Positions 32,205-44,180 are shown, counted from the stretch's first letter. The stretch: 64,000 nucleotides of DNA from Adiantum capillus-veneris (GCA_014529385.2 CM043969.1:25873946-25937945), one strand, 5' to 3'. The notes: generated from the sequence alone by a model not told the origin. A program made the numbers and translations.

Positions 32205-32658
32205 TGTTGTGGTTCATCAACACAAAGAGAATTGAACCAAAGTACTACCCTTAACGTCACATAACTCAAGACTACATTCAGATACAATGAAGTGATACAC
32301 AGAAGAGATATGATAGAGCAATAATGTAATTGAGAACATAACTTAGATCCACTCTATTCATCAAGAAAAGAACTACAACCCCAACCCATTTTAGTTGGAT
32401 CCATACAAGTGCACAGTGAGCTTATAATCCTACTTCACTTGATTGTGGTTATAACAACCTCAGTCTTGGAATACAACCAACTGTTAAATATCCAATTTAC
32501 CACATTGATATGATTGACCATAATCCAATCTATTACAATCCAACAAAGTATATCTGACTGACCAAATAACTGACATACTAATGTGCCTGTCGACACATGG
32601 CACGTCTTGGTGGTGTATTTTTGAGAGATCCGACTTGAATCCATATATCCCTTGATCA
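32205..32658 (-). repeat. Element D 3' LTR
   Basis: It begins TGTTGTGGTTCATCAACAC and is homologous to 50,391-50,752, sharing blocks such as GTGATACACAGAAGAGATATG and AATCCAATCTATTACAATCC. The right edge, CCCTTGATCA, is where homology to a related LTR fragment at 46,282 also stops. The accessory ORF stop lies about 40 bp outside it. Divergence from the 5' LTR is well above that of any copia LTR pair here. Confidence 0.7.
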
Positions 32659-32696
32659 AAAAGAGATAGACAAAAAGAAATTGAGCTTGAACCACC

Positions 32697-34789
32697 CTAG
32701 ACTGTAGAATCTTCTTTAACAACATCTCTAGACAGAACTTCAAATATTGATTCCAACATAGCATGATCTTTCAACACATTAGTCATATCTTGTACTCCAA
32801 CATTCTCAACAACTTCAAACACCTGCTCAGGCTCAGCCTCCACTGAATGCTCATCAACACTTGACTTCTAAACTTTATTATTTGTTTCCAAAGTTTGGAC
32901 AGATACATCAATCAATTCCTTTTGCTCAGAATCTGATTTCAATAAATGTGCTTCATCCCTGTGCAAACCATGTATTTTTTATTTCTCAAGCTTTTTTAAA
33001 CAAAGATCCTTCTCCTTCTTCAATTACTCTACCTCCTGTAAAATATCAGCTTCATAAGTTCTTACAAAACCACTTTTTACAACTTCATAGGGATATTTGA
33101 CTATAGAAGTCAATCTCTGTCGCATAGCTTTCCAGACATCTTGCATCCCTTCCACCAGCTGTTGTCATACCACATTCAAATCCCCTTCATCCATAAGAAC
33201 CCAAGTGAAACTAATCTCTTCATGAGATAAAACCTGTTTCTCCAATTCCTCCAAAGAATTTAGCCTCTGCTGCAACATCTCATTGTCAACTTGTAATTCT
33301 GTATTTCTCACAGCAATTTGATCTAACTCAAAATTCACCCTTCCTTCCAAGTTCTTGTTCCACTCCTGAAACATACCCAAGGACATCTTTACCTTTGCTA
33401 GTTCATTCTCATGCAGTAGCAATTGGTTTCTCAAATCTTTCGATGCTTCACTTTCACCTCCCCCAATTGCAATTTCAAAGAATTTGCTAAATCTAATTGT
33501 TCCTGCAACAAAACTTCAGATACTCCTGAGTTAGCCACACTCTACATTTGGTCCTCCATTTTATGTTGTTGGTGACTAACAAAGCACTGCAAAGTTTGTA
33601 GCATTTTCAGAGCTATAGATGCATCAATAATACTAGCTTCATGTTTACATGATGTGCTTGGCCCAACTCCTGAGAAAATCTAAGGATTTAGCTACATTAT
33701 GAACAATAGCATCCAACTTCCTTTTCTTAGGCATAGTGAAAGTTTTCCCGATCAGATTATAAGGGTTCTGAGCATCCACAACTAACTTTTGGTTGAAAAC
33801 TGACAAATCTTCCAATATTGCCGTATACTCAAGATAGGCCAAGACCTGTTGAGCCTCTTGTTCAAAGTATCCAGCTAACACCAAATCCTGAAAAGTCTTC
33901 AATTTCTTTAAATTTCCTGTAAATACTTCTAATTTTTGAGATTTCTTCCCTTGATCAAAGTACTTGATTTGACTCAATTCTTGGAGCAATGTTAGGCATA
34001 GGCGCTTCACTTGTATTTACCTTCAAGGAAAAAGTAAATAAAGCAGCTAAAAATGTAGACAACCTGCTGTTAGACTGAGTCTTCCTCTTGTCTGGACTGA
34101 AAATCTCAGCATGGATTCTGTCACAGACCCAATTGGCCCAACTCATTTTTCCTCCATTGTCAGCAAACCATAAAGGTGCAAAGTTATCCTTAGACATGTA
34201 ATCATACTTTGCTAGGAAACATAGTCTTTCCAAAAGCCATTTAAGCTGCTCCGTCCTGCTGTAGTCAACATTCTTAAGCATATAATACTTCCTTCCTCCT
34301 TCTCTAGGACCAAACTCTCTCTTCAAAGCATCATCTGAGCATTTAGGAACTACAATAACAGAAGTTAAAGGCAATTGAAATACTGCAGCAATTACCTCAA
34401 GAGATAAAGTGAGCTTCTCTGAAATTACTCCTTTTGTTTTTTTCAGCAACTCCATCTGTGTTTTCTGCATATATATTAGCCTTCCATTCAACCCAAGGCA
34501 AGATAACAAAATCATACAACCTGATCGTCTTCAACCACTTCATATTCCTGGCAGATTGGCAATCTATCTCCACCTTGAAATTTGTAAAGGGTTCCATCAA
34601 ACTTTGAAGCATCTTGCTTTAAGACAATGGAGCTGCATCCTCCTCGGGAAATAGCTCGGTCTCATCCTCAGGGTCTGAAATGTAAACCCGCATAGTGACT
34701 CCCTTTCTTCTCGGTCACAGCTTTGAGGACTCCCCTTGATCATCATCAGGTGGAGGCTTCATGGCGTAAACTACCTTGGCTTTTGGCAT
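32697..34789 (-). pseudogene. Element D accessory ORF next to the 3' LTR
   Basis: The start is placed at 34,789 (MPKAKVVYAMKPPPDDD). The pieces in order are: FTNFKVEIDCQSARNMKW (34,612); a domain with KLTLSLEVIAAVFQLP, then FGPREGGRKYYMLKNVDYSR and SWANWVCDRIHAEIFSP (34,515-33,955); LKKLKTFQDLVLAGYFEQEA and a basic patch PKKRKL (34,010-33,645); a coiled coil (33,434-33,165: NTELQVDNEMLQQRLNSLEE); and a C-terminus stopping at about 32,697. Stops follow SSKL and APLS, and there are frame shifts. The EVI...FQLP region resembles EIINNALQL of the H accessory ORF. It has the position of env-like genes but no signal peptide or membrane anchor. Function unknown. Confidence 0.5.
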
Positions 34790-35473
34790 GGTGGAAGGTG
34801 TGGAGGGCAAAGCGATTTTGAATGCCTGTAGGATATACATGCAGGATAGTTTGATGCAAGAACTCACACAAACATACTTGCATTTCCAAGTAATTGACGT
34901 GAGTAACACTTCCCTCACTTTAATCAAAGCCCTAAGTGGAGAATAATATGCACGCAGATCAAGGCCACATTTCAAATCCAGAGATTTAAAATATCCAATG
35001 AAAGGATATCCAATGTAGAAAAATCCGAGCCAAAAAAATTCGAGCCAGTAAAATCCGACCCAAGGTCTCTGAACTATAAGTTTCAAAAAATTGACCTGAG
35101 ACTCAAAAGCTCTGAGACCTATTATCAAACATCTATGCAAAATTCTGACTTCATGTAACCCAGACATTACCCCCAATAAAAACCCAGTACTTTCTGAAAA
35201 GGTCACCTGCTCCATCAGATTATGCAAGAACCCAATAACTTCACAAAAAGCACTATCTACAACAGTAGATGCAAGCCAATCTAAATCAAGTGGTTTTCCC
35301 CCTAAATTTTTTAAACCTAAAACATTGTCAAGCTTTTCCACTTTAGTTCCAAGCAGGAGTTAACACCCTGCTTGCATAATAGACAGGTCAGAACCATCCT
35401 TTGATCTTTTCCTGCATCAAAACAACTCCAATAGCCACATCCAAGGCATAAAAAAAACATGGAATGGCAATAT
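34790..35473 (-). other. Spacer between RT and accessory ORF of element D
   Basis: The minus strand is open from 35,341 into the accessory ORF, but the sequence is Trp/Phe-rich because of short repeats of AAAATCCGAGCC type at 35,020-35,060, not because of a recognisable domain. RNase H and integrase would be expected here and are absent, so a deletion is likely. Confidence 0.4.
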
Positions 35474-36596
35474 CTAATCAGGAGGTTGCAAAATAGGAGC
35501 AACTAACAATATTCTCTTTAGCATTTGGAATGATTTTTCTTGAGGTTCAGACCATACAAAAGCTACATGCTTTTTGGTGAAGTGAGTAAGAGGCATGCAC
35601 ACATTGGCCAAGTATCTGATGTACCTGCTATGCCATTTGACCTGACCACCAAAACTGCTCAATTATATAACATTGATAGGTGCCTGAGCTAATTGAATCG
35701 CCTCAACCTTTTTTGCATCTATGGACATCTTCTCCTGAGATACCACATGGGATAGCCATTACAATTTTGTAAGGATACAAAGAAAGTCTGAACATTTGAC
35801 ATCTTTCAAAGCACAATTTTAGATGATGAATATGAAAATCCCTTTTACAAAACACTGAGAAGTCATCCACAAAAACTCTCATAAAATCCTACAAATAATG
35901 CTCAAATGTTTTATAAGTTGTGAAATTAAATGATGGTGATCCATTTTTGAGACCAAAATTCATAATTGTAGATGCAAAAGCTCCCGAATCTGTTATAAAT
36001 GTTGTTTTATGCTGATCCTCCTCGACCACTATGATTTGATTGTACCCTGAAAAACCATCCAAGAAACTATATATCTCTTTCCTTGCTACTACATCCAAAA
36101 TGGCATCACAAAAGGGCATTGGAAATGGATCAGTGATAATGGATACATTCAATTTTCTGTAGTCAACACAAACTTTGATTTTTCCATTTTTTTGGGTACC
36201 ACAATAATTGGTGATAACCATGTAACTTCATGAATTGGTTTGATAAACCCAACTGCTAGCAATTTGTCAATCTCTTGCTTGACCTGCTGTGCAAAATTAG
36301 GACTCATCCTTTGTTGCACAATTGAAACTGCATCTTCTCTCAAATTAATATGATGATGATGCAACATTGGATCAATCCCTTTAACATCTGAGTAATCCCA
36401 AGAAAATACATCCTTATATTCCAACAACAACTACAAAAAATCCTGTAGAAATTCTCCATCCACATAAATACTGACATTGACCATTTTAGGATCATCCTTA
36501 GTTCCCAAATTCAATTCCTTTAATTCATCTTGCTGAACTCTTTTAGAGCCACCAAGCCTTTTGTTATAGATCTTCTCCACCATGTCTCTGGCATCC
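35474..36596 (-). pseudogene. Element D reverse transcriptase, partial
   Basis: The region starts right after the copia 2 insertion with a linker (KELNLGTKDDPK). It continues with VFSWDYSDVKGIDP and WLSPIIVVPKKM, then KVCVDYRKLN, YSFLDGFSGYNQI and TTFITDSGAFA. A stop at about 35,889 is followed by VFVDDFSVF, the polymerase active site. The region 35,662-35,474 is the thumb/RNase H junction (HTGK-like FVWSEPQEKSFQMLK). All the main gypsy RT motifs are present, but frame shifts and stops interrupt them. It ends within the connection to RNase H. Confidence 0.8.
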
Positions 36597-36601
36597 TTTT
36601 C

Positions 36602-36828
36602 TGTTGGAATTAGGGTTGCAGAGAAACACACACATCTTGGAGAAGACGAAGGAAGCTCAAGGCACACCATAGAGAGTGTATAGCTTAGTGTGCAATGGAA
36701 AGATAGATAGCCCTAGGGTGATGGGCGTATATAAAATGCTTAGGGGAAAAAACCTCCTAAAGAGGGAAAAAATGCCCCGGCGGTCCTAGTGTGTTCACAC
36801 ACATCACTACCACATGTATATGGTAACA
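36602..36828 (-). repeat. Copia 2 3' LTR
   Basis: This 227-bp repeat, TGTTGGAATTAGGG to GGTAACA, is followed by the PPT complement (AAATCCCCCCTGG). Confidence 0.93.
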
Positions 36829-36840
36829 AATCCCCCCTGG
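36829..36840 (-). promoter_or_regulatory. Copia 2 polypurine tract
   Basis: The minus strand AGGGGGGATT is adjacent to the 3' LTR, as in copia 1. Confidence 0.75.
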
Positions 36841-36903
36841 AGTGATGCGGTGAACGAGAGCTGGCACATGAGTAAAGGGAAGTGCCATGCCCTAAGGACA
36901 TGA

Positions 36904-38177
36904 TCAATCCACAAAGGGGAGTAAGCCCAAAGCTTTGCGGAAAGCTTCAAGCTTCTCACGAGACAATGCCTTTGTGAAAAGATCTGCAAGGTTGTCCTAT
37001 GTTGGCACATAAGCCAAGCTGATCTCTCCTGTTGAGAGCCTCTCCTTGACATAGTGGTAATGCACCTCAATGTGCTTTGTGTGAGCATGAAAAACTGGGT
37101 TCCTCGCAACTGCCAATGCGCTCTGACTGTCAATGTAGATAGTGTTGGCAGTGTCCTGTACAACAACCAAATCAGCCATAAGGCGTCTGAGCCATACACA
37201 CTCAACCGTAGCTGTGAAGACTACCATGTACTCAGCCTCACAACTCGAAGTGGCCACAGTAGGTTTCTTCTTGCTCAACCATGATATACATGAACTGCCA
37301 AGCATGAAACAAAAACCACTTGTGGACACTCGCGTGTCAAAACAACCAGCCCAATCTGAGTCCGAAAAAGCATGTAAGTCTGGCGGCAATGATCCCCCCT
37401 TGGGATAAAGAAGCCAAGATGTAAAGTGCCACTAAGGTAGCGGAAAATCCTCTTGATAGCCTGCCAATGCTTAGACCCTGGGCTATGCATAAATCTACTG
37501 ACCTGTGAGACTACAAACTGCATATTCGGCCTCCTGTTGCATACATAAATGAGGCAGCCAACAACACTTTGATAAAGAGTGACATCAGCAAGATCGCTAG
37601 CATCATGTAGACTCAACTTCAAACCTTTTTCCATGGGAGTGGCAATAGGTTTGCAATCCTCAAGTCCAAATTTACATAGCAATGTCTCTATGTAACTTTT
37701 CTGACACAAGGCAATACCACCATCACACTGCTTAAATTGTATACCCAAGTAATGATGCAACAGCCCCAAATCTTTCATCTTGAAAGTAGCATTCAAGTCA
37801 GCCTTAAATTCAGCAATATGTCTCTCATTTGGTCCAGTGATCAGCAAATCATCAACATAAAGAACCACAATGAGAAGTACATCACCCTCACGCTTTACAT
37901 ACAATGTGCTTTCTGTTGGACTATTACGAAAGCCTCGTTTAACCAAATGAGTGTCAGATTTCTCATACCAAGCACGAGGAGATTGCTTCAACCCATACAA
38001 AGCCTTCTTACATCTGCACACTTTGTCCTCTTGTCCTTTTATGACAAAACCGCGAGGCTGCATTACATAAACTTCCTCAAATATGTCACCATTCAAGAAA
38101 GCAGTAACAATGTCTGATTGATGTACATCCCAACCAAAACCAGCTGCCAATGCACATAGAAAATGTGTAGTAGTCAT
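36904..38177 (-). pseudogene. Copia 2 RT and RNase H
   Basis: The 300-residue frame (38,177-37,275) has DVHQSDIVTAFLNGDIFEE (first catalytic Asp), KALYGLKQSPRAWYEK, LYVDDLLITG and LLHHYLGIQFK, then runs toward RNase H. A single shift near 37,390 moves RNase H to the frame at 37,389-36,997: FSDSDWAGCFDTRVSTSG, SCEAEY, IYIDSQSALAVARNPV and KHIEVHYHYVKE. A stop after LAYVPT breaks the last part; the family's terminal TGA is at 36,906-36,904. More complete than copia 1, but still broken. Confidence 0.88.
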
Positions 38178-38246
38178 ATGACAAGTGGGAGAAAAAGTCT
38201 CTTCATAATCTATGCCTTTTTGCTGTGCATAACCCTTTGCAACAAG

Positions 38247-39305
38247 TCAAGACTTATGGCGATCAATCTCACCATCCGGCTTGCGTTTCAACTTGTAAAC
38301 CCACTTCATACCAATGGCCTTTTTGCCAGGAGGCAAATCACATAAAGTCCATATGTCATTTTCTATGAGTGCATCATATTCTGATTGCATGGCAGCCATC
38401 CAATTTTCTGAATTCTGTGCTTCATCAAAAGATAGAGGCTCGTCAACATCATGTAAGCTAGACACAGCCAAATCATAACAATCTGATGCATAAGATGCAT
38501 GGCGAGAGCCTGAACGAGTATGACTAGACAAAGGTGCATCCAATTTACTGTCACGCAAAGTGTGCACCGGCCATTTTGGCATACCTCTAGCCTGCTCAAT
38601 TTCAGCCCTTTCCTCATCAAGTACATCATGAACATCTACATCAGTAATAGGTTGATCTAGAACATTTTCAGAAACCCCCATAGGCTGTACATTTGCCTCA
38701 TTGGAACGTACATTCGTATTTCCACCACCATTGAAAAGAGGCAACAAAGTGTCATAAATGTCCTGTGAGGTTACATTACTGTCTCTAGTACATGACAACA
38801 AGGGCTGAACAAAATCTTCCACAAACACTACATCCCGAGAAATGAGAATACGTTTTGTTTGCGGATGATACAACTTGTAACCTTTTCTTTTAGCACTATA
38901 ACCAACAAACATACATTTGACAACCTTATCATCCAATTTTCTGCGCTGCACTTGTGGCACCAAAGCATATGCCAAATAGCCAAAGACACGTATGTGCTCA
39001 ATAGAAGGCTTTCTATCATGCCATGCTTCATATGGAGTAGTAGACTGAAAAGTTTTTGTAGGACACCTGTTTAGTACATAAGTGGCACACATGATGGCCT
39101 CAAGCCGAAAAGAATGCGGTAAAGCTTGACTTTTGACCATACATCGTGCCATTTCCATCAGTGACCTATTTTTCCTCTCAGCAACACCATTTTCCTGAGG
39201 TTTATAAGGCACTATACACTGGTGTTTTATCCCACGACTAGCCAGAAATGCATTAAATTCATGAGACATATACTCCCCCCCTCGATCGGAACGAAGGGTG
39301 CCCAT
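38247..39305 (-). pseudogene. Copia 2 integrase C-terminal part and RT start
   Basis: The 352-residue frame begins with the second catalytic Asp (LRSDRGGEYMS) and the Glu (NGVAERKNRS), then KPSIEHIRVFGYLAYA and CMFVGYSAKRKGYKLY, the variable linker, and the RT opening KWVYKLKRKPDGEIDRHKS. A stop there replaces the usual QLVAKGYAQ start. Confidence 0.88.
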
Positions 39306-39308
39306 AGT

Positions 39309-39902
39309 TCATTTCGATACATTTTCAGCCATAGCCAGAAATTGTTTGAAGCACATAAAAACTTCGGGCTTTGATTTAAGCAGAAATACCCATGCATGCC
39401 TGGAGTAATCATCAATGAAAGTCACGAAGTACAGGTAATTTCCCAAGGACGGCGTTTGCCTGGGCCCACAAAAATCACTATGCACAAGCTGCAACTTGCA
39501 TGTGGCCCAAACTGAACCATCCTTTGTAAATTTAGAACGATGAATCTTACCCAAAATACAGCCTTCACAAACATGTTTGACAGGTGCTTCAAGAGGCGAC
39601 AAAGAAGCAACCATATCAGATTTTTGCAAACGCAGCAAACTGGCAAAATTCAGATGACCAAATCGTGCATGCCAAAGTTTTGCATCTGAAATAGCCCTTG
39701 AATCTGCAACAGCATTTGCAAAATTTTGTCCACACTTGTCATACAAAGTGAGCTTATACATCCCACGACACAAAAGGCCAGATGCAACAATTTCATCACC
39801 AAAACTAAGATCATGAATTGTACATCTGTCATCCACAAATTTGACTACAAGTCCAAGTCTAGCAAGTGCGGATATAGACAAGAGATTGTTCTCGATCCCA
39901 GG
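39309..39902 (-). pseudogene. Copia 2 integrase N-terminal part (after copia 3)
   Basis: The open frame (first residues are copia 3 LTR) reads LLSISALARLGLVVKF, then LWHARFGHLNFASLL and CEGCILG (HHCC zinc domain), then HSDFCGP and FIDDYSRHAWVFLL. A stop after AENVSK separates it from the next piece. The true upstream part resumes at 45,458 on the other side of copia 3. Confidence 0.85.
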
Positions 39903-40121
39903 TGAAGTCGCGGAGCGGAGCGTGGGTCGACTCTCTCTCTCACACACACACACAGTGAGCTTACACAGTACAGTACGCAGAGAGATGTTAGAAGGGTTAT
40001 CTCCCAAATCCTCAGTATTCACAAAGAATATGTTAGTATATACAAAGAGTTAGAGGTAAGTGAGTTAGGCGGGCGGCCGGCCATATCCGCATAAGAGGCC
40101 ACTTGGGCTTTAATCCCAACA
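39903..40121 (-). repeat. Copia 3 3' LTR
   Basis: It starts TGAAGTCGCGGAGCGG and ends AATCCCAACA. It has a CA repeat and the sequence GGCGGGCGGCCGGCC near its end, one base different from the other LTR there. Confidence 0.95.
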
Positions 40122-40135
40122 ACCTCCCACTTAAA
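40122..40135 (-). promoter_or_regulatory. Copia 3 polypurine tract
   Basis: The minus strand reads AAGTGGGAGGT immediately before the LTR's TGTTGGG. Confidence 0.75.
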
Positions 40136-40205
40136 GTCCAATGTGGCACTTTAAGTAACTGTAAATCTATGAACATAAATGTACAAAGATTTACATGGCT
40201 GCCAT

Positions 40206-43200
40206 CTATCCAATGCCCAATAACTCACGACAATGCACAAAGCCCTCTCCTGGAAGTCCCTTTGTGAGTAGATCAGCAGGATTGTCCTTGGTGTGGATCT
40301 TCAGCAGTTGTATCTGCTTGTCTTCAAGTACTTCCCTAATGAAGTGATACTTCACATCAATATGCTTAGTCTTCGAATGGAACACTGGATTCTTTGCCAA
40401 TTGTATAGCACTTTGACTATCACAATATAACTCTGGCATATCTGCATTGATTCCCAAGTCTACAACCAATCTACCAAGCCAAATAGCTTCTTTGCATGCC
40501 TCATTTGCTGCAACATACTCAGCTTCTGTAGTAGACTGCGTAACACAATCTTGTAATCGAGATCGCCATGATATGGCACCTCCAGCCAATGTAAAGACAT
40601 AGCCTGATGTAGATCTCCTCTTATCCAAGTCTCCTGCATAATCTGAGTCAGTGTATCCTCTGACACTCAAATCCTGACTACCATAGCATATGCGCATACT
40701 CTTTGTATGTTTTAAGTATCTCATGATACCTTTCACTGCCTCCCAATGTTTCTTGCCGGGATTTGACATATATCTGCTAACCACTCCCACTGCAAATGCA
40801 ATATCCGGACGTGTAGCAATCATTGCATACATCAAACTACCCACTGCAGACGCATATGGAATCTTATCCATTTCAGCCTTTTCTTCCTCAGACACAGGAC
40901 AATCTTGTTTGCTAAGTTTCACATATGGTGGCAATGGAACACTCAATGCCTTTCCCTTCTCCATATTGAAACGTTGCAAAACCTTGTCAATATACTCTGT
41001 TTGAGATAACCAAATCAACTTCTTTGATCTGTCTCTCTCAATGCGCATACCAAGTATATGACTTGCCTCACCCATGTCTTTCATGTCAAACGATTTTGCC
41101 ATCTTTGACTTCAAAGCTGAAATTTCTTCCAAGTGTTTGCCAGCAATCAACATGTCATCCACATACAAAATAAGGATCAGCCAACTGCCATCCTTAGCCT
41201 TCTTTGTATATAGACAGTGATCGAACTCACTACGTTTGTAGCCTTGAGAAAGCATAAACTGATGGAACTTATGGTACCATGCCCTCGGTGATTGTTTTAA
41301 GCCATAAAGACTCTTTAACAACTGGCATACCAAATGTTCCATGCCTTTCTCAACAAACCCTTCTGGCTGCTGCATGTAAATTTCCACATCTAAATCACCA
41401 TGCAAGAACGCTGTCTTGACATCCATTTGGTGCAACACCAAATCCAATATAGCAACCAATGCAAGAAAGCATCTCAATGTAGTCATCTTGACCACTGGAG
41501 AGAAGACTTCATCAAAGTCAATGCCTTGTTCTTGCTTAAAGCCCTTGGCAACAAGCCTTGCTTTGTACTTTGGCTGACTATCATGAGCGGTGATCTTATA
41601 CCTGTAAACCCATTTACAAGGTAGAGCCTTTTTGCCCTGTGGTAATGTAACCAACTTCCATGTCTGGTTTTTATGCAGAGCTGTCATCTCTGACTGCATG
41701 GCCAACTGCCATTTTTTCGAGTCAACCACTTGTAATGCTTCCTTGTAACAAGATGGTTCTCCGCAATCTGTGAGCATGACATAATTTAGAGATGGCACAT
41801 AACGATCAGGTGGTTTGGAGACACGCTCAGAACGTCTCACCACAACTGATTCTGCCTCTCTAGCCACTATAGGCTGTTCCTGAGCCTGACCATGCTGTCT
41901 TGATGTGCTAGCACTAGGTCCATCTTCCCTGAAGACAACTCTTCTGATCTCCTCTGTCTTCTCTGGCTTAGCGTGAAACTTGGCTTCATTGAAATGCACA
42001 TCATTGCTACGAATAAGCTTTCTGGACTCAGGATCCCAAAGCCGGTAACCCATCTCGCCCGATTCTCCGTAGCCAAGAAATATACACTTCTTGCTCTTTG
42101 GTTCTAACTTATTTCTGAACTCCTTAGGAATATGGCTATAAGCTTCACAACCAAAGACTCTGAGATGCTTATACGAAGGTGCCTTGCCTGTCCATAGCAT
42201 CTCGGCCACTGCACTCTTATCCAGAACCCTACTAGGAGACATGTTGATCAAATGGACTGCTGTAGCCACTGCTTCCGCCCAAAATCCATCAGGCAACTCA
42301 GCATTTGACAACATGCTTCTGACCTTCTCTTGTATGGTCCTATTCATACGTTCTGCAACCCCATTCTGTGAAGGATTATATGGTGCAGTAAGTTCCCGCT
42401 TAATCCCTTTTTCTTGACAAAAGTCTTGAAAAGCTTTGGAAACGTACTCTCCACCATTGTCAGTTCTCAAGCACTTCAGCTTCTGACCACTCTGATTCTC
42501 CACCAGCTGCAAGAATGTCTTAAAGACCTTGAGCACCTCATCCTTGTGCTTCAAGAAGTAAACCCATACTTTGCGAGAATAGTCATCTATGAATGTACAA
42601 AAGTACGCTGCTCCCCCTAGTGACAAACTAGGCATTGGTCCGCATAGGTCACTGTGTACAAGAGCTAACCGTTCGTCCCTACGATTCCTCTTTGATCTGT
42701 GCGGTTCCTGTGTTTGCTTACCATAAACACAATGCTCACAAAACTCGAAATCTTGAAATGAAAAGCCAGGCAAATAACCATAATGAGAAAGTATTTCCAT
42801 TCCTCTTTTTGACATATGTCCCAACCTACGATGCCACAGTGACACACTTGGCTGCTCAATCACATTAATTACATGGTTTTTAACCTCTGAAACATGTAAA
42901 GTGTACAGAGTTCCTGACTTGCTGCCATGTGCTACAGTCATCGAACCTTTGGAGATCTTCCAAGCGCTGTTCCCAAAAACTGTCACATAACCCGCATCAT
43001 CCAACTTCCCTGTACTAATCAAGCTCTTTCGGATTGCTGGAACATGTCTGACATTCTTGAGCCATAAAGAAGAGCCATTCTGAAACTTCAACTGCACATC
43101 TCCCACTCCAAGTATGTCACAAACCTGCTCATTGCCAAGTCTGACATAGTCTTTAGTAGCCACATATGATGTAAACCACTCTTTGTGCGGAGAAACATGT

Positions 43201-44180
43201 AAAGATGCCCCTGAGTCGATAATCCAATCACTCATAGCATGTCCATCCTCTGCAGTCAAGAAAACAGAATCAAGATTGCTTGTAAGGAAGATGTCACCAG
43301 CTGCTATACCAGAATCACTGTCTGAACCAGATCCTGTGACATTCACCTCTTCAATCTTCACTGAACTCTTCTTTTCATCTTGCTCAAAACTCTTTGTTTT
43401 GCCTTTTTCTTGTTTCCACTTCGTACAGTCTCGCTTCATGTGACCCTTCTTGCCACAATGGTAGCATTCTATGTCATCCTTTGACTTCGAATCACGAGAC
43501 TTACTTCGGTTTTGTGCCTTCTTACCCTTCTTCTCTTTAAACTGTTGTCTCCCTCGAACAACCAAAGCGCTATTGCCTTTGCCTTTGTCAATGTTCTTCC
43601 TGTTCACTTCCTCTGTGAGCAAGCTGCCTTCTACATTGGCACTTGTAAGACCTTCTGGCGCGACAGAATTACTTAACGCTGTACGAAAAGTATCCCAACT
43701 GTCTGGCAAAGTGATTAAGAGAAACATAGCCTTCACTGAATCTGGAAAGACTATCTCTTGTGCTGTTAACTGGCTGAAAATTGAGTGAAATTCATTCAGA
43801 TGATTTGACATGGCTGTCCCTTCCTTCATCTTCAAATCCACCAATTTCTTGAGCCAGTAAATCTGAGAAGCAGCACTTTGTTTCTCGTACATATCACATA
43901 GCTTTTGCCATACGCCATACGCTGTAGTCTCTTCTGCTACGTTGAAGTAAACATTTTCTGCCAGTGTCAGCATGATTGTGGAACAAGCTAACTCGTCAAG
44001 CTCTTCCCACTCATCTTGAGCCATAAATTCTGGTCTCTCCCCTTTGAGCTTCAGTGGCTTCACTTGTTTTTTCTGCACCAAAACCTGCCAAATCTGCTTC
44101 TTCCAGAATGGAAAGTTTGTGCCATCCAACTTCTTTATGTTGTAAAGAGTCTCACTGTGAGAAGATGCCATATCTGCCAA
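40206..44180 (-). CDS. Copia 3 gag-pol polyprotein, 1,324 residues, intact
   Basis: A single frame encodes everything needed for retrotransposition. The start MADMASSHSETLYNIKKLDG is the first Met of the gag domain. Approximate residues: gag core 15-200; CCHC knuckle C239, C242, H247, C252; protease DSGA at 322-325; HHCC zinc H450, H455, C481, C484; integrase D511, D574, E610 (spacings 62 and 35); RT catalytic D920 and YVDD 1006-1009; RNase H D1178, E1219, D1254. The C-terminus is LLTKGLPGEGFVHCRELLGIG. Length and motif text resemble tobacco Tnt1-type (Tork-like) copia proteins, an impression rather than a search. About 1 kb of leader separates it from the PBS. No catalytic residue is missing. 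Confidence 0.97.
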   Translation of the reverse strand: MADMASSHSETLYNIKKLDGTNFPFWKKQIWQVLVQKKQVKPLKLKGERPEFMAQDEWEELDELACSTIMLTLAENVYFNVAEETTAYGVWQKLCDMYEKQSAASQIYWLKKLVDLKMKEGTAMSNHLNEFHSIFSQLTAQEIVFPDSVKAMFLLITLPDSWDTFRTALSNSVAPEGLTSANVEGSLLTEEVNRKNIDKGKGNSALVVRGRQQFKEKKGKKAQNRSKSRDSKSKDDIECYHCGKKGHMKRDCTKWKQEKGKTKSFEQDEKKSSVKIEEVNVTGSGSDSDSGIAAGDIFLTSNLDSVFLTAEDGHAMSDWIIDSGASLHVSPHKEWFTSYVATKDYVRLGNEQVCDILGVGDVQLKFQNGSSLWLKNVRHVPAIRKSLISTGKLDDAGYVTVFGNSAWKISKGSMTVAHGSKSGTLYTLHVSEVKNHVINVIEQPSVSLWHRRLGHMSKRGMEILSHYGYLPGFSFQDFEFCEHCVYGKQTQEPHRSKRNRRDERLALVHSDLCGPMPSLSLGGAAYFCTFIDDYSRKVWVYFLKHKDEVLKVFKTFLQLVENQSGQKLKCLRTDNGGEYVSKAFQDFCQEKGIKRELTAPYNPSQNGVAERMNRTIQEKVRSMLSNAELPDGFWAEAVATAVHLINMSPSRVLDKSAVAEMLWTGKAPSYKHLRVFGCEAYSHIPKEFRNKLEPKSKKCIFLGYGESGEMGYRLWDPESRKLIRSNDVHFNEAKFHAKPEKTEEIRRVVFREDGPSASTSRQHGQAQEQPIVAREAESVVVRRSERVSKPPDRYVPSLNYVMLTDCGEPSCYKEALQVVDSKKWQLAMQSEMTALHKNQTWKLVTLPQGKKALPCKWVYRYKITAHDSQPKYKARLVAKGFKQEQGIDFDEVFSPVVKMTTLRCFLALVAILDLVLHQMDVKTAFLHGDLDVEIYMQQPEGFVEKGMEHLVCQLLKSLYGLKQSPRAWYHKFHQFMLSQGYKRSEFDHCLYTKKAKDGSWLILILYVDDMLIAGKHLEEISALKSKMAKSFDMKDMGEASHILGMRIERDRSKKLIWLSQTEYIDKVLQRFNMEKGKALSVPLPPYVKLSKQDCPVSEEEKAEMDKIPYASAVGSLMYAMIATRPDIAFAVGVVSRYMSNPGKKHWEAVKGIMRYLKHTKSMRICYGSQDLSVRGYTDSDYAGDLDKRRSTSGYVFTLAGGAISWRSRLQDCVTQSTTEAEYVAANEACKEAIWLGRLVVDLGINADMPELYCDSQSAIQLAKNPVFHSKTKHIDVKYHFIREVLEDKQIQLLKIHTKDNPADLLTKGLPGEGFVHCRELLGIG

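Noticed and set aside
34715-35341. Membrane (env-like) protein, because of a Trp/Phe-rich hydrophobic stretch
   Set aside because: The hydrophobic run arises from short AAAATCCGAGCC-type repeats in a spacer. There is no signal peptide or supported start, and the accessory ORF starts only at 34,789.
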